Shown: in pieces, positions 1 to 4,779 of the stretch
Numbering within the stretch: the first letter of the stretch is position 1
How the letters are laid out: every line of letters begins with the position of its first letter
Notes under the pieces: model-generated
Seen by the model: the letters and a program-made list of their open reading frames with translations, nothing else
What the model was told of the DNA's origin: nothing
Databases searched by the model: none
NCBI GenBank assembly: GCA_903867845.1
Contig: CAIPSZ010000082.1
Span: 1 to 6,019, forward strand
DNA: 6,019 nucleotides
Direction: 5' to 3'
Origin: Candidatus Kerfeldbacteria bacterium
GTDB lineage: Bacteria > Patescibacteriota > Patescibacteriia > PEXW01
Position numbers and translations under genes: made by a program

Positions 1-58
1 CGCTGGAAACGTCCATCAAAAAAGATGGGTACCTATCTTTCCATGAAACTTCTTGCAT
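1..58 (-). CDS. 5' end of an unidentified minus-strand gene (partial)
   Basis: On the minus strand an ATG at 58-56 opens a frame that runs off the left edge of the window, giving MQEVSWKDRYPSFLMDVSS. The start is chosen because TAGGAGG lies immediately upstream with a five-base spacer, an almost perfect Shine-Dalgarno. Nineteen residues are too few to recognise a family. There is no signal peptide or membrane segment in this part. The gene is divergent from the tRNA-Ser locus. It is the only gene here with a strong Shine-Dalgarno, in contrast with all the plus-strand genes. A real gene is likely because of the ribosome site and the open frame, but the product is unknown. Confidence 0.55.
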   Translation of the reverse strand, partial: MQEVSWKDRYPSFLMDVSS

Positions 59-63
59 GTTAA

Positions 64-69
64 CCTCCT
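64..69 (-). promoter_or_regulatory. Strong Shine-Dalgarno (AGGAGG) for the minus-strand gene
   Basis: CCTCCT on the plus strand reads AGGAGG on the minus strand, five bases before the ATG ending at 56. It decides the start of the partial minus-strand gene. It also shows that this organism can use canonical Shine-Dalgarno initiation even though the plus-strand genes lack it. Confidence 0.6.
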
Positions 70-154
70 ATTTTTCCTAAGCTACCTAACGTTCGACCTG
101 ATTTTTCGTCAAGATCTTGTCTGGTAGAGGGTAATAAGGTAGCCTGCGCGTATT

Positions 155-284
155 GGAGAGGTGGCTGAGTGGGCCGAGTCAACAAGCGAAGCCAACAGCT
201 TGGCTTCGCGCGGGACGAGGCGGGTTGACCGATGCGCCGAAGGCGCTGGGCAACCCGGGACGATAGCGCCGCACGTTGTGCAGG
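155..284 (+). pseudogene. Interrupted 5'-half duplicate of tRNA-Ser
   Basis: Bases 155-172 (GGAGAGGTGGCTGAGTGG) are identical to the first 18 bases of the intact tRNA-Ser at 310. Bases 261-274 (CGATAGCGCCGCAC) are identical to tRNA bases 329-342, the second half of the D-arm and the 5' side of the anticodon arm. In the intact tRNA the two blocks are separated by one base; here they are separated by 88 bases (173-260) full of inverted repeats. After 274 the copy degenerates: CCGCA, a five-base loop, then TGC-A-GG still resembles an anticodon stem with a bulge, but the Ser anticodon loop is lost and no variable arm, T-arm or acceptor 3' strand follows before the intact tRNA. It cannot fold into a tRNA and is best called a tRNA-derived fragment with a D-loop insertion. 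Confidence 0.7.
178..229. repeat. Nested inverted repeat inserted in the tRNA-Ser fragment
   Basis: GCGAAGCCAA (186-195) and TTGGCTTCGC (200-209) form a perfect ten-base-pair stem with a four-base loop. GTCAAC (178-183) and GTTGAC (224-229) form an outer six-base-pair arm. Just beyond, GCGCC (234-238) and GGCGC (242-246) form another small hairpin with a GAA loop. Together these occupy most of the 88-base insertion in the tRNA fragment. The arrangement is that of a small palindromic element (REP/MITE-like in style), although no transposase or target duplication is visible. Confidence 0.6.
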
Positions 285-309
285 ATTGAAAATGTGTTCG
301 GCAAGTACT

Positions 310-399
310 GGAGAGGTGGCTGAGTGGTCGATAGCGCCGCACTCGAAATGCGGTATACCTTTACGGGTATCGGGGGTTCGAATCCCTCCCTCTCCGCCA
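310..399 (+). tRNA. tRNA-Ser (anticodon CGA)
   Basis: This intact class II tRNA reads UCG serine codons. The acceptor stem GGAGAGG (310-316) pairs perfectly with CCTCTCC (389-395), followed by discriminator G396 and an encoded CCA (397-399). The D-stem is GCT/AGC (319-321, 333-335) around a loop containing the GG pair. The anticodon stem is CCGCA/TGCGG (337-341, 349-353) with loop CTCGAAA, so the anticodon is CGA at 344-346. A long variable arm typical of Ser tRNAs has stem ATACC/GGTAT (355-359, 366-370). The T-stem is GGGGG/CCCTC with loop TTCGAAT. No clear promoter is seen immediately upstream, so transcription may begin before the 155 fragment; a TAATAA at 132-137 is a weak -10 candidate. 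The inverted repeat at 477-535 could end the transcript. Confidence 0.97.
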
Positions 400-476
400 G
401 TTCGTTTCGCCTTTCGAGCTGCGCGTGAATCGCGAATGCGAATCCCGCTACGCCCTCAAGGCGAAGCCTCACTTGT
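400..476. other. tRNA 3' flank with short GAAT-type repeats
   Basis: No gene is supported here. The stretch contains GAATCGC, GAATGC and GAATCCC in near-tandem (427-446) and a second copy of CGAATCCC (439-446), the 8-mer at the T-arm of the intact tRNA (379-386). A small AGGC-GAA-GCCT hairpin lies at 459-469 and includes the 8-mer GCGAAGCC, also found in the left-hand palindrome at 186-193. It looks like repeat-rich debris around the tRNA. Long reading frames crossing it are artefacts. Confidence 0.4.
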
Positions 477-535
477 CCCCAGAAATTCGTGCTCCTTCGC
501 TTCGCTCGGTCCGCGCCAAATTTCTGGGGGTTTTT
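477..535 (+). terminator. Terminator-like inverted repeat after tRNA-Ser
   Basis: CCCCAGAAATT (477-487) is the exact reverse complement of AATTTCTGGGG (519-529), followed by G and five T (531-535). The 31-base spacer contains a doubled TTCGC (496-505). A stem plus T-run fits a Rho-independent terminator for the tRNA transcript, although the loop is much longer than usual. The motif GCTTCGCTCGG in the spacer (499-509) matches GCTTCGCGCGG at 203-213 in ten of eleven bases, so this may also be one of the palindromic elements of the locus that doubles as a terminator. Confidence 0.55.
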
Positions 536-544
536 AAAGTAAAT

Positions 545-609
545 GATTCGAACGGGCGCGAGCGTGCGCAGCGCCCCGGGCCGCAGGCCGAATCCCTCTC
601 ACTCCGCTA
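545..609 (+). pseudogene. tRNA 3'-half-like remnant split by GC-rich hairpins
   Basis: CGAATCCCTCTCACTCCGC (589-607) resembles the T-loop to discriminator end of the intact tRNA-Ser (CGAATCCC at 379, ...CTCCG at 392-396), with TA where CA of CCA would be. GATTCGAAC at 545-553 resembles a T-loop entry. Between them are two hairpins: GGGCGC/GCGCCC (554-559, 571-576) and GGCC-GCA-GGCC (579-589). GATTCG (545-550) and CGAATC (589-594) also close an outer stem, so the whole forms a multi-branched palindrome. No 5' tRNA half lies directly upstream. It could be the 3' end of the broken copy starting at 155, or an independent palindromic element that only looks tRNA-like. Confidence 0.4.
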
Positions 610-625
610 AACGTAACCGGACGCT

Positions 626-1447
626 ATGGAGAACAAAGAATGGTCAGGATTAAACCATCCAGAAAACTATTGTTTCCCTAAGGAAGAAACGGGCCAAGTA
701 CCACCCGAACAAATAAGTAAAGAAAAAATGCATCGTGTGTTTGGCAATGGTTATGAACTTACTGAAATTGAAGACGGCGACCGTGTTAAAGTCGGTGGCC
801 ACCGGTTTAACACAGAAACGAGTACGGAAGTACGCGCCGATCTCGAGCACTTTCAACCTTTTTTCAATGAAGCGAAGAATAGTTCATCGGTGTATAACAA
901 GGAGAAGCTCAAAGAGTGGTTAGAACGTCAGCACCTAGAAGTTGACGAAAGAATCTTTGCCTCACTCTTTGCCTTTACCAAAGTCTTTGAGAAGCAGTTC
1001 CCTAAAAACCCAAATGGAGAAGGGAGTAGGGCGCAGCTCTATCAAGAGCACGGGAATGAAACGAGGTTGAGTGAGGTATTCGACGCACAAACAGCAGCAT
1101 GTGCCGAAATAGCGATTCTCGCACAGTACTTTCTTCAGCAAGAGAATGTCCCCTCCTCCTACTTTAGTGGTGATGTACTATGGCAACCTGATCAAGAATT
1201 TTCAGAAGAACATTCCTTCATAGTCATCCATGACGGGAAACGTACACTTCTCTACGACCCAACGAATCCAACTGATACTACACAGGGCATGTACCCAAGC
1301 ATCTACACAACCGAGGTAGACTTTGATGAAACGATGGCAAAGAAAGAAAAGCGGTTTGTTACCGCAACGAATATGCTGAGCAAGCGAAAAGCGTTCTTCG
1401 GCGCGAACAACGGCACGAACATCATCCCAGAACGCCATATTGTCTAG
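626..1447 (+). CDS. Transglutaminase-like / papain-fold cysteine hydrolase-like protein
   Basis: A 273-residue protein. In the second half a Cys-His-Asp triad typical of the transglutaminase-like superfamily is visible: C159 in TAACAEIAILAQYFL at a helix start, H196 in EEHSFIVI, and D211 in LLYDPTNP, with the usual Cys, strand-His, strand-Asp order and spacing. That superfamily includes proteases, amidases and protein crosslinkers; the substrate cannot be told. Residues 1-150 are charged and recognised by no family. There is no signal peptide or membrane segment, so a cytoplasmic protein is inferred. The ATG has no Shine-Dalgarno; TAAACG at 608-613 is a weak -10 candidate twelve bases before it. 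The gene is visibly AT-richer than its neighbours (about 40% GC in 661-720 against about 63% in 2461-2520), which hints at a different origin. No terminator follows. Confidence 0.8.
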   Translation: MENKEWSGLNHPENYCFPKEETGQVPPEQISKEKMHRVFGNGYELTEIEDGDRVKVGGHRFNTETSTEVRADLEHFQPFFNEAKNSSSVYNKEKLKEWLERQHLEVDERIFASLFAFTKVFEKQFPKNPNGEGSRAQLYQEHGNETRLSEVFDAQTAACAEIAILAQYFLQQENVPSSYFSGDVLWQPDQEFSEEHSFIVIHDGKRTLLYDPTNPTDTTQGMYPSIYTTEVDFDETMAKKEKRFVTATNMLSKRKAFFGANNGTNIIPERHIV

Positions 1448-1523
1448 TGCGGGCGGTTCAATGACGCGCGCACGTGCTGCAGACTGTGTAATTATCCATA
1501 TTCCACTCCCAGCGGCAATAGTA

Positions 1524-1529
1524 TATACT
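1524..1529 (+). promoter_or_regulatory. -10 element TATACT before the Asp-box protein gene
   Basis: TATACT (within TATATACT, 1522-1529) is a near-consensus sigma-70 -10 box. The region expected for -35 (about 1501-1506, TTCCAC) is poor. Only ten bases separate the box from the GTG at 1540, so transcription should start within a few bases of that codon. The rest of 1448-1523 holds no gene and only an 8-base palindrome GCACGTGC (1470-1477). Confidence 0.5.
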
Positions 1530-1539
1530 AGCGCCTATA

Positions 1540-3900
1540 GTGTTTAGTTTCTCAACATTAACCCAAACGTGTATGAGACACTCTCTACGCCGGTTGGTGA
1601 CCAAAGTCATCATGGCGATTTCGGTTATCCCGTTCATTGCTGGCATGTCCAGCATTCCTGCGGCCCAGGCAATCCAGGCGCCGCTCGCGTTGCCGGATGG
1701 CAGCCAATCAGCGGTCTCAACGAACATGGGCATCTACGGTGGCGATACCTGGGATATTGCTGTCGACGGCGATCACGTCTACACCATTGCCAGCAGCGTG
1801 CCGAATGGCTTCTTCTACTCAACTGATGCGGCTGCAACCTGGCAGCGCCCCAGTGGGACGTACGACCTGGGCTCTGGTACCGCGGTGGAAGTTGACCCCG
1901 CTACTCATGCGGTCTACGTAGCACTGGACGGGCTGTACAAGAGTACGGATTACGGTGCATCCCTGACTAAGATAGCCGCAAATATTGGCAGCCCTCTCCT
2001 CTTCGCACAGAGCAGGCTCTTTGGTACCTGGAACGATATTGCCTACCTCAGTGCTGATGGCGGCGCTACCTTCACCCCGGTGACGATAGCCGCGGGCGAG
2101 AACATCATGAGCTACGCAGCGTCGGCAACTGCCGGAACGTTCTACGCAGTGACCCGGAGTGCCACGACCGGAGCAGCGAAGGTCTACGTGAGCGCCGACA
2201 ATGGGGTAACGTGGGCAGCGATGAACGTCGACCCGAGCATGACTACATTCACGCAGGTAAATGCTGACCCGTACAACGCGAGCATTCTAACGCTCAGCGA
2301 TGACAACAACTTGTGGCTCTCGACGAACAGCGGGGCAACTTGGACGAAGATGGGCGCGTCCCCAGCACGCAGCTGCTCGGACTTCTCCATCTGGACGAGT
2401 ACGCGCTGGTACGCGTGCGCTGGCTATTCGACGAATAATGGCGCCAGCTGGACGGACATGGACATGCACGCGAACGTCATGCGCGGCCCAGGGAAAACCG
2501 TGGTCGTGAATGCGGCGGATACGAACGTCCTGTACGGCGACTGCATGAGCGGCGTCTGCAAGAGTACCAATGGCGGGCTCACCTGGCGCAACAGTCTGGA
2601 TGGCATCACTGGTGTCAACGTAAATGCCATAAGCTACACCACTGATAAGACCACTGCCTGGATCGCATCAGGAAATGGCTTAGGTAAGAGCACGAACTTC
2701 AACAGCACGACGCCGACGTGGACCTGGCCCATCCTCCCCTGCGACCCGCAGTCGCGCTGTGACTCCAGTGGTATTGGCGAGTCAGTTTGGGTGAAGCCGA
2801 GTAACCCCAACGTCGTCCTTGCCGGCTCGATTGGTGGCTGGGTGTACCGCAGCACGAATGGCGGGACCACCTGGACAGCAGAGATTCCCGCGGTCATCAA
2901 CCTCGCAAAGTTCAAGAGCGGGTCAACGAACAACCTGCGGCCACAGCAATTCATCAACGACCCAACCAATACGAGTATTGTCTACCTGGCCATGACCGAC
3001 CCCGTGGACCACATTGGCGCCGTACTCAAGAGCACCGATGCAGGCGCATCCTGGACTGACCTCGGCATTGCCGACGATGCGCCAGCGAAAGTGCTGGCCG
3101 TGAGCACCACGGGCGTCCTCTACGCCGGCACAGGTGAGGGCAAGCAAATCACCACGCCCAAAGGCGTGTACAAGTACGATGGCACTAGCTGGACAAAGCT
3201 GACTGGTATCGATACGCGGCTGAACATCAACAGCGTCGTGGTTGACCCAGAAGTGCAGACCACAGTGTACGCCACCGCCTCGAATGACCTCGCCCCGCTC
3301 TCGCTGGATGGGTTCTACCGATCCCTGGACAGTGGCGCCACGTGGGCGAAGATCGTCCCAACTGGTTTCCTACGCTTTGGCTCAATCACTGTAGAAAAGA
3401 CAACCTCGCCGAATACGCTCTACATGTCGGCAACCGATAACCTGAACCACGGCGTCTTGCTCAAGTCCAGTGACCAGGGCGTGACCTGGGGGCTCCTCTA
3501 CCAGGGCTTGAAAGCCGAAACGTTCAACGCCGTGGTGTTCGACGGCCTTGTTGTGGGCAGCAAGCACGGCGTGTACAGCTTGAAGTCCAAAGCGGCGCTG
3601 GCCGTGAAGTTGAGCGCGGCAAAGGTGAAGAAGAACCGCACCGTCACCATCACCGGGACGCTCAAGGATGCAGCGAACAAGCACATCCTGAAGTCGAAGA
3701 CGCTTGGGCTCTACCAGCTCAATGGCAAGAAGTGGAAGCTCATCGGCACGGTCGCGACCTCAAAGACCGGAACGTACAGCGTGAAGGTCAAGCTCGCCAA
3801 GACCGGGACGTACCGACTCGCCTGGACCCCGAACAAGCAGGACAAGCCGGAGTACGCTGAAGTCATTACGAAGAACTACACAATTACGGTCACCAAGTAA
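1540..3900 (+). CDS. Secreted Asp-box (BNR) beta-propeller protein with Ig-like C-terminal domain
   Basis: A 786-residue exported protein. The N-terminus has a positive region (RHSLRRLVTK), a hydrophobic core (about 23-35) and a signal peptidase I site AQA|IQ after residue 44. Residues 60-680 carry Asp boxes (S-x-D/N-x-G-x-T/S-W): at 94, 135, 171, 218, 261, 297, 342, 438, 498, 595 and 643, with degenerate ones near 383 and 545. These mark blade turns of one or two propellers, as in sialidases, Vps10/sortilin and xyloglucanases. No sialidase arginine triad or FRIP motif is evident, so binding or glycan recognition is as likely as catalysis. Cys pairs at 279/293, 335/340 and 401/407 could form disulfides. 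Residues 686-786 form a Lys-rich Ig-like beta domain. GTG 1540 fits the promoter at 1524 (leaderless); ATG 1573 (Met12) gives a more ordinary signal peptide. Neither has a Shine-Dalgarno. Confidence 0.88.
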   Translation: MFSFSTLTQTCMRHSLRRLVTKVIMAISVIPFIAGMSSIPAAQAIQAPLALPDGSQSAVSTNMGIYGGDTWDIAVDGDHVYTIASSVPNGFFYSTDAAATWQRPSGTYDLGSGTAVEVDPATHAVYVALDGLYKSTDYGASLTKIAANIGSPLLFAQSRLFGTWNDIAYLSADGGATFTPVTIAAGENIMSYAASATAGTFYAVTRSATTGAAKVYVSADNGVTWAAMNVDPSMTTFTQVNADPYNASILTLSDDNNLWLSTNSGATWTKMGASPARSCSDFSIWTSTRWYACAGYSTNNGASWTDMDMHANVMRGPGKTVVVNAADTNVLYGDCMSGVCKSTNGGLTWRNSLDGITGVNVNAISYTTDKTTAWIASGNGLGKSTNFNSTTPTWTWPILPCDPQSRCDSSGIGESVWVKPSNPNVVLAGSIGGWVYRSTNGGTTWTAEIPAVINLAKFKSGSTNNLRPQQFINDPTNTSIVYLAMTDPVDHIGAVLKSTDAGASWTDLGIADDAPAKVLAVSTTGVLYAGTGEGKQITTPKGVYKYDGTSWTKLTGIDTRLNINSVVVDPEVQTTVYATASNDLAPLSLDGFYRSLDSGATWAKIVPTGFLRFGSITVEKTTSPNTLYMSATDNLNHGVLLKSSDQGVTWGLLYQGLKAETFNAVVFDGLVVGSKHGVYSLKSKAALAVKLSAAKVKKNRTVTITGTLKDAANKHILKSKTLGLYQLNGKKWKLIGTVATSKTGTYSVKVKLAKTGTYRLAWTPNKQDKPEYAEVITKNYTITVTK

Positions 3901-3913
3901 CCAGCCGTTACGC

Positions 3914-3941
3914 AAAAAGCCTCCCATTCGGGAGGTTTTTT
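3914..3941 (+). terminator. Rho-independent terminator of the Asp-box protein gene
   Basis: CCTCCC (3920-3925), loop ATTC, GGGAGG (3930-3935), then six T (3936-3941). An A5 tract (3914-3918) upstream can extend pairing into the T-run. It begins 13 bases after the stop codon and separates this gene from the membrane-protein operon. Confidence 0.92.
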
Positions 3942-3948
3942 GATTCTG

Positions 3949-3990
3949 GTGCCTTGAAATTTGAGTGCCATGAATTCTCCATTCTATGGA
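3949..3990. repeat. Direct repeat and small hairpin upstream of the mini-ORF promoter
   Basis: GTGCCTTGAAATT (3949-3961) and GTGCCATGAATT (3965-3976) are imperfect direct copies 16 bases apart. Directly after them TCCAT (3978-3982) and ATGGA (3986-3990) form a five-base-pair inverted repeat across the expected -35 region. The position suggests a possible regulator-binding site, but the evidence is sequence pattern only. Confidence 0.3.
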
Positions 3991-3998
3991 TTGTAGCG

Positions 3999-4004
3999 TA
4001 TACT
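3999..4004 (+). promoter_or_regulatory. -10 element TATACT before the small membrane-protein operon
   Basis: TATACT lies seven bases before ATG 4012, so the predicted transcription start falls on or next to that ATG. The -35 position (about 3975-3981, TTCTCCA) is poor. The same hexamer sits at 1524 and 4761, again close to a start codon, which supports it as a real promoter element of this genome. Confidence 0.55.
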
Positions 4005-4011
4005 TGCACCA

Positions 4012-4053
4012 ATGAAATATAGTTACACCATCACTGCCACGTATGCCGACTGA
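4012..4053 (+). CDS. Putative leaderless 13-codon leader peptide (MKYSYTITATYAD)
   Basis: The ATG at 4012 begins where the promoter at 3999 is expected to initiate, making it a leaderless mini-ORF. It ends at TGA 4051-4053, eight bases inside the following gene, whose ATG is at 4043 in another frame. Ribosomes finishing the mini-ORF would therefore be placed at the start of the SD-less membrane protein gene. The peptide is rich in Tyr, Thr and Ser codons, but without a run of one amino acid that would suggest classical attenuation. It may be a translational-coupling device or chance; no conservation data are available. Confidence 0.35.
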   Translation: MKYSYTITATYAD

Positions 4054-4435
4054 TGCTCACTTGCCGGTGTACCAACCCGGCGTCTGCAACATTGGGCCAG
4101 CGGAAATACGCCGGCGACGTTCCTCAGGGTACCTCGGACTCGCCATTAGCGCGATCCTGCTTGGACTGCTGCTCGCCTACCGGGCCAACTCACTTTGGCG
4201 ATTAACACTCTTCTTACCCGTGACCACTGCGGCAACCGGTTTCTTGCAAGCGTACTACCACTTCTGTGCGGGTTTCGGCATGCGCGGGCTGTTCAACGTG
4301 GCAAAGAGCGTTGGCCAGACCGATACCGTGATTGAAGCAGAATTCCGAAAAAAGGATAAGCAAAAATCGCTACGCATTTTTGGCCAAGCAGTCCTGGTCG
4401 GGGTAGTCGTCGCGTTCCTGGCGTACATCCTCTAA
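4043..4435 (+). CDS. Conserved small membrane protein of unknown function (three helices)
   Basis: A 130-residue protein with hydrophobic segments at about 30-46, 53-70 and 113-130. The N-terminal cytoplasmic-type stretch CNIGPAEIRRRR (15-26) and FCAGFGMRGLFN (74-85) look like the signature motifs of a widespread family of short uncharacterised bacterial membrane proteins; this is recognised from memory and not searched. Cys15 and Cys75 are candidates for a functional pair. A charged loop (98-110, EAEFRKKDKQKS) precedes the last helix. No ATG, GTG or TTG lies upstream in frame after the stop at 4013, so ATG 4043 is chosen; it has no Shine-Dalgarno and overlaps the mini-ORF at 4012. It is followed after 15 bases by a second small membrane protein in the same direction, probably one transcript. 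Confidence 0.82.
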   Translation: MPTDAHLPVYQPGVCNIGPAEIRRRRSSGYLGLAISAILLGLLLAYRANSLWRLTLFLPVTTAATGFLQAYYHFCAGFGMRGLFNVAKSVGQTDTVIEAEFRKKDKQKSLRIFGQAVLVGVVVAFLAYIL

Positions 4436-4450
4436 GTAACGACACGGTCT

Positions 4451-4744
4451 ATGTTCTGGTTCTTCATCATCGGCGCGCTGCTGGGCAATGGCATGCCGCA
4501 CTTCATCTGGGGCATATCCAAGGTGGTGGCTCGCAGCCCCTTCGGGCAGAAGTCCCGACCGTTCGTGAATGTGCGGTGGGGGTTGGCAAACTTCATTGTG
4601 GCGACGCTCCTCGCTCTCTGGCGAGTGAAAAGCGCTCCACTCTCGCATAGCGACGTGCTGGCGCTGCTCGTGGGTTTCTGGCTCGCGGTTGCCCAGTTTG
4701 GGTTTGGTATTAAGCGCTTCCTCAACCCGCCTGACCGTACGTAA
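4451..4744 (+). CDS. Conserved small membrane protein, NGxPHFxxGI type, unknown function
   Basis: A 97-residue protein with hydrophobic stretches at about 3-20, 42-58 and 66-84. GNGMPHFIWGIS (12-23), SPFGQ (29-33) and VNVRWGLANF (39-48) look like the hallmarks of a small family seen in diverse bacteria as a hypothetical membrane protein; recognised by eye only. The conserved His17 and the Asn/Trp of the second segment suggest a specific function, which is unknown. It lies 15 bases after the preceding membrane protein gene with no promoter or terminator between, so an operon is inferred. There is no Shine-Dalgarno before ATG 4451; translation may depend on coupling to the upstream gene. Confidence 0.8.
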   Translation: MFWFFIIGALLGNGMPHFIWGISKVVARSPFGQKSRPFVNVRWGLANFIVATLLALWRVKSAPLSHSDVLALLVGFWLAVAQFGFGIKRFLNPPDRT

Positions 4745-4760
4745 ATACTCGCCATTCCGC

Positions 4761-4766
4761 TATACT
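4761..4766 (+). promoter_or_regulatory. -10 element TATACT before the lysozyme-like gene
   Basis: TATACT thirteen bases before ATG 4780 predicts a leader of only about six bases. No good -35 is present at the expected distance (CTGACC at 4731-4736 is too far). It starts 17 bases after the stop of the upstream gene and would give the next gene its own transcript. Confidence 0.5.
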
Positions 4767-4779
4767 ACGCTCATCCCGT

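Noticed and set aside
173..260. Group I intron or homing element in the tRNA fragment
   Set aside because: It is too short, shows no group I core elements, and sits in the D-loop instead of the anticodon loop.
155..284. A second functional tRNA-Ser
   Set aside because: Only the acceptor 5' strand, D-arm pieces and part of an anticodon stem remain; T-arm, variable arm and the 3' acceptor strand are missing before the next tRNA.
179..472. Minus-strand reading frame of 97 codons containing AEREGFEPP
   Set aside because: It is the antisense of tRNA-Ser; EREGFEPP-type peptides are a well-known artefact of translating the complement of tRNA genes.
232..610. Two plus-strand reading frames across the tRNA and its flanks
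   Set aside because: They run through the tRNA and palindromes, have low-complexity Arg/Ser-rich composition and no ribosome-binding site.
155..610. CRISPR array
   Set aside because: The repeats are of unequal length and spacing and belong to tRNA fragments and hairpins.
1470..1477. Palindrome GCACGTGC as an operator
   Set aside because: Eight bases in a GC-rich stretch are expected by chance, and it lies well upstream of the promoter.
3382..3684. Minus-strand frames inside the Asp-box gene
   Set aside because: They are shadows of the GC-rich coding strand, without ribosome sites or recognisable content.
1540..3900. Active sialidase
   Set aside because: Asp boxes alone are not diagnostic; no arginine triad, FRIP motif or nucleophile pair could be identified.
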